From assembly GCA_018061965.1 (NCBI GenBank), contig JAGOTG010000003.1:108009-172008 (forward strand): 64,000 nucleotides of DNA, written 5' to 3'. Within the stretch, counting starts at the first letter, position 1, and the number at the start of each line of letters is the position of its first letter. This document shows positions 1 through 9,600 of the stretch, one piece after another. The notes under the pieces are model-generated. The model worked only from the letters and a program-made list of their open reading frames with translations. It was not told the DNA's origin and made no database searches. This DNA comes from Legionellaceae bacterium. GTDB lineage: Bacteria; Pseudomonadota; Gammaproteobacteria; Legionellales; Legionellaceae. Both the position numbers and the translations under genes were made by a program.

Positions 1-1
1 A

Positions 2-82
2 ATAGAAGCTGTCGCGCATCAGGCCAATACCATTGCGTATGAATTGATGACGCAAGTAACAGCTCGACCTAGGAATAAATAG
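2..82 (+). CDS. alr: Alanine racemase, C-terminal end (partial)
   Basis: This is an open frame entering from the left edge that ends at a TAG at 80-82; only 26 residues are visible. They include ANTIAYELMTQVTARP, which matches the usual C-terminal pattern of PLP-dependent alanine racemases (an NTI-YE-L segment followed by RP near the end). The family converts L-Ala to D-Ala for peptidoglycan. An alanine dehydrogenase gene lies 2.4 kb downstream, but no direct link is shown. The identification rests on a short tail, so another Alr-like protein remains possible. Confidence 0.55.
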   Translation: MEAVAHQANTIAYELMTQVTARPRNK

Positions 83-90
83 GATTATTA

Positions 91-543
91 ATGATGAAAA
101 AAACGATAGCAGTATTGTCACTTTCTATGACGTTAGCAGCATGTGTCCCGCCTAATAATGAACAAGTAGGGGGATTGACTGGTGGCGTGATAGGTGGACT
201 TGTAGGTAGCCAATTTGGTGGTGGCTCAGGAAAAATTGTCGCTGCAGTGGGCGGCGCTCTCTTGGGTACTCTTATCGGAGGCCGGATTGGACAAACGATG
301 GATCGTTTAGATAGATTGGAAATGCAACGTGCTTTAGAGTCAGAGCCAACAGGACAAACCAAAGCATGGACCAATCCCGATAATGGGAATCAGTATAGAG
401 TTAAACCCACTCATACGTACCAAAACACTCAAAACCAGCCATGTCGCGAATATGTGACTGAAGCAATCATCGGTGGGAAACAAGAAAAAGTATACGGAAA
501 GGCTTGTCGTCAGGCAGATGGCAGCTGGAAAGTAGCGAGTTAA
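91..543 (+). CDS. Glycine-zipper outer-membrane lipoprotein, 17-kDa surface antigen type
   Basis: This is a 150-residue protein with a lipoprotein signal peptide: a MMKK start, a hydrophobic stretch, then the lipobox LAAC with the lipidated cysteine at residue 18. A glycine-zipper segment follows (about residues 26-68; GGLTGG, GGLVG, GGALLG, GGRIG), as in the 17-kDa antigen/SlyB-like family, which inserts in or lies under the outer membrane. The C-terminal half is soluble, with two cysteines (CREY and KACRQ) that may pair. It begins 8 bases after the upstream stop, with AGGATT ahead of the ATG. The exact function of the family is unclear; envelope integrity is the usual assumption. Confidence 0.8.
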   Translation: MMKKTIAVLSLSMTLAACVPPNNEQVGGLTGGVIGGLVGSQFGGGSGKIVAAVGGALLGTLIGGRIGQTMDRLDRLEMQRALESEPTGQTKAWTNPDNGNQYRVKPTHTYQNTQNQPCREYVTEAIIGGKQEKVYGKACRQADGSWKVAS

Positions 544-591
544 AAGGATCTAGAAACTAAGCATGACAATTTGAGCATGTTCAAGAAATTA

Positions 592-675
592 TGTCATCCC
601 CGCGTAGGCGGGGATCCATCCTTGGTTTGGCAGAGTGCCAATGTAGGAATGGATTCCCGCCTACTCGAGAATGAC
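592..675. repeat. REP-like imperfect palindrome
   Basis: The left arm starts TGTCATCCCCGCGTAGGCGG and the right arm is its imperfect reverse complement, ending in GAATGACA. The arms are about 28 bases with a few mismatches, around a 28-base centre. It lies between the lipoprotein gene and etfB and could fold into a long hairpin. GTCAT-type palindromes recur elsewhere in the window (21038, 43833, 59803), so this looks like a dispersed intergenic family. Confidence 0.7.
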
Positions 676-773
676 ACAGTCCCTTTGAACCATGATTGAA
701 ACTCAAACCGTTCGGGCTAAAGAGTCCCGAGCAGTTGCGGCGATGCGATGTTACATAACAGCAGGGAGCAAAC

Positions 774-1526
774 ATGAAGATTTTGGTCACCGTCAAACGT
801 GTGATTGACCCCTATGTACGGATTCGCGTGAATACTGATCAATCTGAGATCGAAACGCGGAACGTCAAAATGGCAATGAATCCTTTTGATGAAATTGCTT
901 TGGAAGCAGCTCTGCGTTTACGCGAAAGCCAGATAGCGCAGGAAATTATTGTTCTTACGATTGGGCCGGAAGTGTGCCAAGAAACCTTGAGACATGGGTT
1001 GGCTTTGGGTGCTGACCGCGCCATTTTGATCCGCAGTGATGATGCATATTGTAGTTTTAATAGAGCTAAAATCCTGCAAAAAACTATTCTTCAAGAGAGC
1101 CCGGATTTGGTACTCATGGGCAAGCAAGCGATTGATGATGATAACAATCAAACCCCACAAATGTTGGCGGGGTTATTAAATTGGCCACAAATTACTTTTG
1201 CTTCTCAATTAGAAATTACCGACCGCGAATTAACCGCTACTCGGGAAATTGATCAGGGTTTGGAGTTGTTACAAACCACATTGCCTGCTGTCGTGAGCGT
1301 GGATTTGCGTTTGAATCAACCGCGTTATGCAAGTTTACCGAATATTATGAAAGCCAAACAAAAACCCTTACAAATCATCGAACTGGACAGCTTGGGTTTG
1401 AATTTGCAAACGCATATCAAAAAGATGCAAATCAAAAACCCTTCACGTAGGCCAGGAGGCATTATGGTGGAATCTGTAGCGGCGTTATTGGATAAACTAC
1501 AACATGAAGCTAAGGTGTTGCCATGA
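774..1526 (+). CDS. etfB: Electron transfer flavoprotein beta subunit
   Basis: This 250-residue protein matches the usual EtfB length. It starts MKILVTVKRVIDP and has the family features MNPFDEIALEAALRL, GPE, LALGADRAILI and the segment LMGKQAIDDDNNQTPQMLA, which forms the adenine-nucleotide site. EtfB pairs with EtfA to pass electrons from acyl-CoA and other dehydrogenases to ETF:quinone oxidoreductase. The ATG is preceded by a clear AGGGAG ribosome site. Its stop overlaps the etfA start by 4 bases (ATGA), so the two are translationally coupled. Confidence 0.95.
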   Translation: MKILVTVKRVIDPYVRIRVNTDQSEIETRNVKMAMNPFDEIALEAALRLRESQIAQEIIVLTIGPEVCQETLRHGLALGADRAILIRSDDAYCSFNRAKILQKTILQESPDLVLMGKQAIDDDNNQTPQMLAGLLNWPQITFASQLEITDRELTATREIDQGLELLQTTLPAVVSVDLRLNQPRYASLPNIMKAKQKPLQIIELDSLGLNLQTHIKKMQIKNPSRRPGGIMVESVAALLDKLQHEAKVLP

Positions 1527-2476
1527 CAATATTGCTGATTGCGGAACATGATCACCAACATTTGGATGCAACATTTGCTCATGTACTCGGTTCTGTACAA
1601 AGTTTGGGGCAAGAACTCGTTGTGTTGGTAGCAGGGCAGCATTGTGCGACAGTTGCTGCAGAAGCAGCATCCTATCAAGGCGTTGGTACTGTGTGGTTGG
1701 TAGAAGATCCAGCTTTTGAGCATTCTTTGGCCGAGCAATTGAGCCCGGTTATTGCGCAATTAGCTCATGATTGCGATTATCTGGTCATGGCTGCTACGAC
1801 ATTAGGCAAAAATATATTACCACGTACTGCAGCTTTATTAGGCGTGAGCCAAGTGTCGGATGTCACAGCCATTGTGAGTCTAGATACCTTTGAACATCCC
1901 ATTTATGCCGGGAATGCAGTAGAAACTGTACAAATACTGGATAAGCAAAAAATATTGAGCATTCGGGCGACAGCCTTTGCAGCGGTCACGGCTCAACAGA
2001 CGCCCTGTCTAGTCGAAAAACCTGCTGTGCAAATTCCAGCTTGTCCCACACGCTTTGTACGTCGCGAACTCAGCCAATCAGTCCGTCCTGATCTGACCAA
2101 TGCGAAAATTATCGTTTCTGGAGGCAGAGGCCTGCAGTCGAAGGAGCAATTTAAATTAGTCGAAGATTTAGCAGATAAATTAGGGGCAGCTTTGGGTGCT
2201 TCCCGAGCTGCTGTGGATGCGGGCTTTATTTCAAATGATCATCAGGTGGGTCAAACGGGTAAAATTGTAGCCCCCAAACTCTATTTTGCGATTGGGATCT
2301 CGGGTGCTATCCAGCATATTGCCGGGATCAAAGATGCGCAAATTATTGTGGCGATTAATAAGGATGAGAATGCGCCTATTTTTCAAATTGCCAATTATGG
2401 ATTAGTCGGAGATTTGTTTGAGGTGGTTCCAAAATTAGTTCTTGAATTACAACAGCGAGGGTTATGCAAATGTTGA
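1523..2476 (+). CDS. etfA: Electron transfer flavoprotein alpha subunit
   Basis: This is a 317-residue FAD-binding subunit of ETF. The C-terminal FAD domain is clear: SGGRGLQSKEQF (about 196-207), ALGASRAAVDAGF, the QVGQTGKIVAPKLY segment, AIGISGAIQHIAGIKD and the INKDENAPIFQIANYGLVGD motif. The N-terminal half is the usual divergent domain that packs on EtfB. It overlaps etfB by 4 bases upstream and the next gene, ald, by 7 bases, which suggests one transcript. Confidence 0.95.
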   Translation: MTILLIAEHDHQHLDATFAHVLGSVQSLGQELVVLVAGQHCATVAAEAASYQGVGTVWLVEDPAFEHSLAEQLSPVIAQLAHDCDYLVMAATTLGKNILPRTAALLGVSQVSDVTAIVSLDTFEHPIYAGNAVETVQILDKQKILSIRATAFAAVTAQQTPCLVEKPAVQIPACPTRFVRRELSQSVRPDLTNAKIIVSGGRGLQSKEQFKLVEDLADKLGAALGASRAAVDAGFISNDHQVGQTGKIVAPKLYFAIGISGAIQHIAGIKDAQIIVAINKDENAPIFQIANYGLVGDLFEVVPKLVLELQQRGLCKC

Positions 2477-3588
2477 TTGGTGTGCCAAAGGAGATAAAAC
2501 CTCAAGAGTACCGAGTTGGTTTAGTGCCATCCGGAGTCAGAGAATTAGTAAAAATAGGCGGAAAAGTGCTGGTGGAGCGCGATGCAGGTCGTGGCATCCA
2601 AATCACTGACGAAGACTATCGTGCAGCGGGTGCAGAAATTGTGGCGACGCCAGAAGAAATTTTTGAACGCTCGGATCTCATTGTCAAAGTCAAAGAGCCG
2701 CAACCCGAAGAATGTCGCAGATTGCATGCGGGTCAAACAATATTTGCTTTTTTACATTTGGCACCTGATTTACAGCAAATTCGTCTATTACAGGCCTCTG
2801 GCGTTACAGCCATTGCATTTGAAACGGTTACCCAACTTGGAGGAGGCTTACCCTTATTAGCGCCTTCCTCAGAGGTTGCTGGACGTTTGGCCGTGCAGGC
2901 GGGCGCGCATTGCTTGGAAATCGCACAAGGTGGAAAAGGAAAATTATTAGGGGGCGTGCCTGGTGTGGCGCCTGCGAATGTGACGATATTAGGCGGAGGG
3001 GTAGCAGGCACTCAAGCGTTGCAAATTGCAATTGGCATGGGAGCGCGCGTTACTGTTTTGGATAATTCGTTACCACGGTTACGTTGGTTAGACAGTCAAT
3101 TTCATTCCAAGATCAATACGATCTATGCTACCCAGGGGGCGATAGAAGCGGCTGTGGTGGATGCTGATTTGGTGATTGGTGCGGTGTTGGTTCCAGGTGC
3201 TACTGCGCCCAAATTGGTGACTAAAGAGATGATTGCTGCGATGCAACCAGGTTCTGTTGTGGTGGATATCGCGATTGATCAAGGAGGATGTTTTGCGACA
3301 AGCCGTCCAACGACCCATCATGAACCCACTTTTGTAGTGGACCAAATTGTGCATTATTGTGTTGCAAATATGCCTGGCGCGGTCCCTTTGACGTCTACTT
3401 ATGCATTAGCTAATGCCACATTGCCATTTGTTTTGAGTATGGTTAACAAAGGCGTGAAACCAGCTTTAATGTCGGATCCGCATTTTTTAAACGGTCTGTC
3501 AGTGCACGCTGGACGTCTAACGTATCAAGCTGTAGCGGATGCCGCGCAAGATAGATATGTTCCTGCACTGGATTCGTTAAATGCTTAA
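2470..3588 (+). CDS. ald: Alanine dehydrogenase
   Basis: NAD-dependent alanine dehydrogenase interconverts L-alanine and pyruvate plus ammonium. The N-terminus IGVPKEIKPQEYRVGLVP is diagnostic, as are KVKEPQPEE, TVTQLGGGLPLLAPSSEVAGR and the Rossmann motif ILGGGVAGTQAL (about 170-181), then DQGGCFATSRPTTH and VANMPGAVPLTSTYAL. Two in-frame ATGs exist, at 2464 and 2470. The second fits the CGAGGG ribosome site (8-base spacing) and gives the family's usual MxIGVPKE start at 372 residues. It overlaps etfA upstream and rpiA downstream. Joined to ETF genes it suggests amino-acid catabolism feeding respiration, which is an inference. Confidence 0.93.
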   Translation: MLIGVPKEIKPQEYRVGLVPSGVRELVKIGGKVLVERDAGRGIQITDEDYRAAGAEIVATPEEIFERSDLIVKVKEPQPEECRRLHAGQTIFAFLHLAPDLQQIRLLQASGVTAIAFETVTQLGGGLPLLAPSSEVAGRLAVQAGAHCLEIAQGGKGKLLGGVPGVAPANVTILGGGVAGTQALQIAIGMGARVTVLDNSLPRLRWLDSQFHSKINTIYATQGAIEAAVVDADLVIGAVLVPGATAPKLVTKEMIAAMQPGSVVVDIAIDQGGCFATSRPTTHHEPTFVVDQIVHYCVANMPGAVPLTSTYALANATLPFVLSMVNKGVKPALMSDPHFLNGLSVHAGRLTYQAVADAAQDRYVPALDSLNA

Positions 3589-4264
3589 ATCGCGTAAGCA
3601 GCCCACTGATTTGAAGATGCAAGTTGCACAAGCTGCATTAGACTATCTGACTGAGCGCGTGACTATTGGAGTTGGCACGGGGCGAACTGCTAATTGTTTT
3701 ATTGAGTTACTGAGCCAACGCAAACATCTGATTGATGCTTGCGTGGCCAGCTCAGTCGAAACCGAACGGCGTCTCAAAGCACATGGGTTTTTGGTTTTGG
3801 ATTTGCCAACTGTGGATCATTTAGAGTGGTATTTTGATGGCGCTGATGAAGTGAATCTGCAACATCAAATGATCAAAGGTGGTGGCGGAGCCATGACTCG
3901 GGAAAAAATTGTGGCCAATGCGGCGAAAACCTTTGTGTGTATGATTGAAACCCATAAATGGGTACAGCATTTAGGACAATTTCCAGTTGCAGTAGAGGTG
4001 ATCCCTATGGCTCGGAGTTTAGTGGGGCGTGCCTTGCTTGATATGGGTTGCGACCCAGCTTATCGGCAAGGATTTGTCACTGATAATGGCAATATTATTT
4101 TAGATGCGCATCAATGCAATCCAGACAAATTTCCTAATTTAGAGCGAGATATTAAGCAAATTACCGGCGTGGTAGAGACTGGTTTGTTTTTACATCGCAA
4201 AGCCGATATTGTGTTATGCGCTGGTGTTGATGGTGTGACCACTACGAAATTGACGAGTTTTTAA
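3581..4264 (+). CDS. rpiA: Ribose-5-phosphate isomerase A
   Basis: This 227-residue enzyme interconverts ribose-5-phosphate and ribulose-5-phosphate in the pentose phosphate pathway. RpiA motifs are present: GVGTGRTANCFIE (substrate phosphate loop), DGADEVN, KGGGGAMTREKIVA with the catalytic region, and GNIILDAH in the C-terminal part. The start overlaps the ald stop by 8 bases, so it ends a run etfB-etfA-ald-rpiA. The family usually ends with VTTTKLTSF-like residues, as seen here, so the protein is full length. Confidence 0.94.
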   Translation: MLKSRKQPTDLKMQVAQAALDYLTERVTIGVGTGRTANCFIELLSQRKHLIDACVASSVETERRLKAHGFLVLDLPTVDHLEWYFDGADEVNLQHQMIKGGGGAMTREKIVANAAKTFVCMIETHKWVQHLGQFPVAVEVIPMARSLVGRALLDMGCDPAYRQGFVTDNGNIILDAHQCNPDKFPNLERDIKQITGVVETGLFLHRKADIVLCAGVDGVTTTKLTSF

Positions 4265-4286
4265 TAACTATTTTGGAGTAAACCTA

Positions 4287-4436
4287 TTGGATAAAAACGT
4301 TAGGAATGAGCAAAAACCATCCGATCTGCAAGATAAAAATAAAGGCGTTATTGGTCGTATTAAAAAGATTTTTTTACAAGTGATGGACGTTATTGCAGAG
4401 GCGTTTTCTGCCATCGTCGTAAGCATCTTCGGATGA
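4287..4436 (+). CDS. Possible 49-residue small protein with TTG start
   Basis: A TTG codon sits 9 bases after TTTTGGAGT, a plausible ribosome site, 22 bases beyond the rpiA stop. The frame stays open for 49 residues: a charged N-terminal half, then a hydrophobic/amphipathic helix (GRIKKIFLQVMDVIAEAF then AIVVSIFG) reaching the stop. The layout is that of a small membrane-associated peptide. It could equally be a chance frame; there is no homology to lean on. Confidence 0.3.
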   Translation: MDKNVRNEQKPSDLQDKNKGVIGRIKKIFLQVMDVIAEAFSAIVVSIFG

Positions 4437-4529
4437 ATTAAGTTCGCGGTTATTGACAACATTCCCAACACCTCATGAAACTGCTTTACGGCTGAAAAAT
4501 CACAGGTATAAAATTGTTTGTATATTTTT

Positions 4530-4555
4530 TGATCTAAATATTGTATAATAGATCA
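4530..4555 (+). promoter_or_regulatory. TATAAT box inside a 7-base inverted repeat (operator-like)
   Basis: TGATCTA (4530-4536) and TAGATCA (4549-4555) are exact reverse complements separated by 12 bases, and a consensus TATAAT (4544-4549) lies within. The unit is 27 bases upstream of the gene at 4582. A dimeric regulator binding here would block the -10 box. No good -35 hexamer was found at 16-18 bases. Confidence 0.45.
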
Positions 4556-4581
4556 CTTGTGAATAATATAGGTCTCTATAA

Positions 4582-5346
4582 ATGCGTAAAAAATTAACTG
4601 CTCTGATAACTCGTGCCGATAAAACAAAAAATATGCATAAAAGATTGGACATCTATACAGGAATATTAACTACACCACAAAACACCGAATATTTGAGTGC
4701 AGAAGAAATTGCAGATGTTTTTTATAATCGCTCACTCAATCATATGGAAATATGCGGCTATCATTTTTCAAGAGGTGAATATATAGAAGCGATAAAAGAT
4801 ATGCGCCGTGCAGATTCTGATATAAGAAATGCTGAGATAAGATATGAGCAAACAACAAATAAAAATGCTTGCAAACAGAGAATGAGCGAATATCGCAACA
4901 CTCGTATGCACATTATTGAGGTAAAAGAAGGACAATCTGATCCATCAATTTCTGAGTTTATAAAAGTGAGTAGACTCATCATCACGACTTCTGCTACATC
5001 CTCTGGTTTCAATGATAGCCCTATAGATGGCTATAGTGCAGACACCGAAGCATTAGACACGCAAAAAATTCTGCCCGCAAAGCGCCCACGATCCTCATCG
5101 CCAGAACGGTTAGGATTTTTTGAGTTATTTGCTGCTTCTCAAGCGCCTGCCCAGCAAGTGATTAACGAACCAGGCTTCCATATAGCGGCTCAACAACCAA
5201 ACGAGAAGGGACTAAATTTTAATCCCCCCGCCTTTTTCAGCAAAACCGCTGTATTGAACAGAAAGTTAGAAAAATCTACCCTTCGAAGGGAACTAGAAGA
5301 AGCAAATCTCCTGGACCCAAAGATTTTGCAGCGGCAAGCAGTTTGA
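4582..5346 (+). CDS. Unknown protein with NLS-like motif, effector candidate
   Basis: This 254-residue protein has no recognised family. Residues 1-130 are predicted largely helical, with a TPR-like look (FYNRSLNHMEICGYHFSRGEYIEAI). Then comes a Ser/Thr-rich linker and the basic cluster PAKRPRSSSPER (K167-R170), which resembles a classical monopartite nuclear-localisation signal. The C-terminus is charged and Glu-rich (RRELEEANLLDP), loosely like the E-block found near the ends of many Dot/Icm substrates. It stands alone with its own operator-like promoter. Secretion into a host is an inference; a cytoplasmic role is possible. Confidence 0.6.
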   Translation: MRKKLTALITRADKTKNMHKRLDIYTGILTTPQNTEYLSAEEIADVFYNRSLNHMEICGYHFSRGEYIEAIKDMRRADSDIRNAEIRYEQTTNKNACKQRMSEYRNTRMHIIEVKEGQSDPSISEFIKVSRLIITTSATSSGFNDSPIDGYSADTEALDTQKILPAKRPRSSSPERLGFFELFAASQAPAQQVINEPGFHIAAQQPNEKGLNFNPPAFFSKTAVLNRKLEKSTLRRELEEANLLDPKILQRQAV

Positions 5347-5375
5347 GTCAAAATATCCTGTCTGGTGCTGAATGG

Positions 5376-6563
5376 TTATATCGATTCGATCATTCTCACC
5401 GGGTCAACATCGGCGTCATAATTAATGCCAGGTATGTTGAATCCAAATAGTCGGTAAAAATCTTCACGATAACCGCTGATGTCACTTTCCTGCATTAAAT
5501 TATCAGTGGTGATATGTTCCCATAGCTGGCTAATTTTTTCTTGGGTAGTGTTCTGCATCTCGAGATCATCGATACGTATATAACCTTCAGCATCACGAGC
5601 AGGTCGGTTGGATGAGTATAAATGCTGATTAAACAAACGATACATCTGTTCAATGCATCCTTCATGCGTACCCTGTTCTTTCATAATTTTAAACAAAATT
5701 GAAATATAAAGAGGCACAACAGGGATGGCGGCACTGGATTGAGTAACCACTGCTTTATCAACCGAAACCACCGCTTGTCCGTGAATAGACGATAGTTTTT
5801 GATTTAATTTATCAGCAGTTTCTTTTAAATGAATTTTTGCTTTACCTATTGTACCTTCCTTGTATAAACCATAGGTTAATTCTGGACCAATATACGAATA
5901 GGCAACCGTCAGAATCCCATCTGCCAATAAGTTTTCTTTAGCAAGAAAATCAATCCACATTTCCCAATCTTCGCCGCCCATTACCGCAACGGTATTGGCT
6001 ATTTCTTCCTCTGTGGCAGGTTCAATGCTGACATTTTTTACTTCCCCACGAAAGACATCCACTGTTTTACCGGAAAAAGCGTGGTCAGTTGGTTTTAATA
6101 CCGATGTATACACTTGACCGGTGACAGGGTGGGTGCGGCGTGGTGTTGCTAGACTATAGATGATTAAATCGACTTGATTGAAATCCTTGCGAATTAATTC
6201 GGCGGTTTGATCTTTGATCTCTTGGGAAAAAGCGTCTCCATTAATGCTTTTAGCATAATGGCCATCATGATGAGCAATTTTTTCAAAGGCGGCTGAATTA
6301 TACCAGCCAGCGGAAGCTGTACGCTCACCTTCTGCGGGTTTTTCATAAAAAACGCCAATTGTTTTTGCATCTGCGCCAAAAGTAGCGGCGATACGGCTTG
6401 CCAATCCATAGCCAGTAGAGGCACCAATCACCAACACATTTTTAGGGCCGGAAAATCGAGTTTGTGATTTTATATACTCGACTTGTTCTTCCACTGCTTT
6501 AAAACAACCGTCCGGATGAGCGGTAGTACAAATAAATCCTCGAACTTTTGGCTTGATAATCAT
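5376..6563 (-). CDS. fabV: trans-2-enoyl-ACP/CoA reductase, FabV type
   Basis: This 395-residue single-domain enoyl reductase catalyses the last step of the fatty-acid elongation cycle with NADH. The N-terminus MIIKPKVRGFICTTAHP is characteristic. The dinucleotide loop GASTGYG lies at 47-53. The catalytic Tyr and Lys in the FabV spacing Y-x8-K are Y234 and K243 (YKEGTIGKAK), distinguishing it from FabI (Y-x6-K). FabV enzymes are typically insensitive to triclosan. It is far from the fab cluster at 18-22 kb and convergent with the preceding gene. Confidence 0.95.
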   Translation of the reverse strand: MIIKPKVRGFICTTAHPDGCFKAVEEQVEYIKSQTRFSGPKNVLVIGASTGYGLASRIAATFGADAKTIGVFYEKPAEGERTASAGWYNSAAFEKIAHHDGHYAKSINGDAFSQEIKDQTAELIRKDFNQVDLIIYSLATPRRTHPVTGQVYTSVLKPTDHAFSGKTVDVFRGEVKNVSIEPATEEEIANTVAVMGGEDWEMWIDFLAKENLLADGILTVAYSYIGPELTYGLYKEGTIGKAKIHLKETADKLNQKLSSIHGQAVVSVDKAVVTQSSAAIPVVPLYISILFKIMKEQGTHEGCIEQMYRLFNQHLYSSNRPARDAEGYIRIDDLEMQNTTQEKISQLWEHITTDNLMQESDISGYREDFYRLFGFNIPGINYDADVDPVRMIESI

Positions 6564-6681
6564 GGGATATCTCTTTTATACGCGTTATTGCGATCAACAA
6601 ATCAAGTTGTATATTAAAGATTTATTATTGTTTGAACAAGGTTATTTTAAACTCGATTCCGGTCTGATCGGTATTTTCTTC

Positions 6682-9600
6682 CTACGCTTCGCCCAATAAA
6701 TGCAATAAAGCCGTAATTTCACCAATTTTTTCTTCCGGTTGCGTTGCGGTTAGGGTAAAACAGAGGCGCGAAGGGCCTTGGAGTTGATAGCGTTGGCTCT
6801 GGGTTTGAATCAGTTTGATCAGGGTAACAGGATTGATTTTAGGGTCTGCATTAAATTCTAGTTTGCCTTTTTGATCTGAGGCCTGGATTTTTTTGATTCC
6901 TATTTTGATCGCCAAATATTTTAATTTGGTAATCAAAATCAGATGCTTCACTGATGGGGGCAGCAATCCAAAGCGGTCAATGAGTTCAACCTGTAAATCA
7001 TGTAATGCTTGCTCAGATTTTGCATGTGCAATACGTTTGTAGAAAATCAAACGGATATGTACATCGCCGATGTAGCTGTCTGGAATGACCGTAGAGATTC
7101 GCAGATCAATATCTGGACCCTCTTTTAGCGGTGCATTTAGTTCAGGTGTTTTCCCTGATTTCAAATCGTTTACAGCGCGCTCTAGCATTTCCATGAAGAG
7201 ATCAAACCCTATGGCATGCATATTGCCACTTTGTTCTTCACCTAATAATTCACCCGCACCGCGGATTTCAAGATCATGCGAAGCCAGAGTAAAGCCAGCG
7301 CCCAAATCCTCTAACGATACAATCGCCTCTAAGCGCTTGATAGCATCTGAGCTGAGCATATTTTGGGGTGGCGTCAGTAAATAAGCATACGCCTGATGAT
7401 GTGAACGACCCACACGACCACGTAATTGATGTAATTGGGCCAAACCAAATTTGTCTGCGCGGTCAATGATAATGGTATTGGCAGTAGGAATATCGATGCC
7501 TGTTTCAATAATAGTGGTACACACCAATACATTAAACTGGTGATGATAAAAATCAGACATAATCCGCTCTAATTCCCGTTCGCGCATTTGTCCATGCGCA
7601 TTGCGAATTTTTGCTTGGGGAATTAGTTTTTGTAAATCTTGGCTAACTCGGTCAATGGTTTGCACATTATTATGCAAAAAGAAGACTTGTCCGCCACGGA
7701 GTATTTCACGCAATATAGCTTCACTGATGATGCTGTTCGTTTGTTCTTGCCAAAAGGTTTTGATGGCTAAGCGTTTTGCTGGTGGAGTGGCAATTAAGGA
7801 GATATCGCGAATCCCGGCCATGGACATATTTAAAGTGCGTGGAATAGGGGTTGCAGTCATACATAAGAGATCAACATGCGCCCTCATGCTTTTGATATAT
7901 TCTTTTTGCTTGACCCCAAAACGATGTTCTTCATCAATGATTAATAGGCCTAAATTCTGAAATTGAATCGATTTTTGTAAGAGTTTATGAGTTCCAATCA
8001 CAATATCGACTTGACCATTTGCTAAGCCTTGTACGGTTTTCTCTGCTTGTTTTTCACTGCGGAACCGAGATAGCAATTCAATGGTAATTGGAAAATCAGC
8101 AAAACGGTCGCGAAAGGTGGCAAAATGTTGATCGGCTAATAAAGTCGTAGGCGTTAAAACACAGATTTGCTTGCCATCGCGGGCTGCGATAAAGGCTGCG
8201 CGCATGGCAACTTCTGTTTTACCGAAACCGACATCCCCACAAATTAGTCTATCCATCGGTCTTGGTGATTCCATATCTGCGATAATTTGCTGAATGGCCG
8301 CGTCTTGATCTCCAGTAAGGGTAAAAGGAAATCCTGCTGCAAAACGTTGGTAATCAATTTGATGCATATGATATTGATGCCCTGGCGCTTGGGCACGTTT
8401 GGCATAAATTTCTAATAATTCAATGGCAACATCATGGATTTTTTCCGCGGCTTTTTTCTTTTCTTTTTGCCAAAGATCGGAGCCGAGTCGATGGAGTGGG
8501 GCGTGTTCAGAATCAGCACCAGTATAGCGACTGATAAGATGTAATGACGTAACCGGGACATAGATTTTATCGTCCCCGGCATACGCCAAACTAAGAAATT
8601 CATTGGACAAACCGTCGTGAACAAAGGTTTGCAATCCTTGATACCGGCCTACGCCGAATTCAAGGTGAACCACGGGTGCTCCAATCTGCAATTCGGCCAG
8701 ATCTCGAATCATGACATTGGGATCGATGGCTTTTGAGCTTTTGCGTTGTTGTGGAGTCGCTTGCTGACCAAATAATTGAGATTCCACAATAATGGATAAA
8801 TCAGCAAATTCCGCCCCATCGTTTAGGGTGCCGAGCGTAATATTAACGGCTTGGGTATGATTAGCTAGAAATGCTTGCCATGATGGCTGCCATTTAGGAA
8901 AAATGTTGGATTGCTTCAATAGGTCTAAGATAATTTCGCGGCGTCCCAATGACTCCACGACCACCAGAGTGCGATGGTTTGTCGTATCTAGCCAATTTTT
9001 GAGGGCATGAAAAGGTTCAGCGCTATGCCTATCAATGGTCACTATGCGCGGTGGGTCGATTGCGAAATTGTGATTACCTTTTTTGTGAATCACTGGCTCA
9101 TGCGAGAGTTTGATGCGGGTATGTTGTTTGGTCGCACTTAGCAACTCAGCGGGGGATAGAAAGCACTGTTCAGGGCGTAAAATAGGGCGGGTGCGATCAT
9201 GGCTTCTTTGCGTAAAACGCTGCGTCACTTCTTGCCAAAACTGCTCAGCATAGTCCAAGGTGGTTCCAACCATACTGACAGTCGATTCGGGGGGTAAATA
9301 ATCAAAAAAACTGACTGCTTTGGGGAAAAACAGGGGTAAATAACACTCAATACCTGCGGGAATTTGGCCAGCAGAGATTGCTTCATAGAGTGGTATCTGA
9401 GTAGGATTTCCACTAAATTCATTTCTAAAAGCTTGGCGAAAATGGCTGATACCCTGTTCGCTTAATAGGATTTCTCGGGCTGGTAAGATATGAATTTTAT
9501 CAATTTTCTTAATTGTCCGTTGCGACTCTGGGTTGAAACTCCGCAAACTGAGAATTTCCTCATCGAATAATTCGACTCTAAATGGCACGGAGCTGCCCAT

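Noticed and set aside
592..675. Considered as a CRISPR or tandem repeat
   Set aside because: There is a single palindrome, no regular spacers and no cas genes; it fits a REP-like unit.
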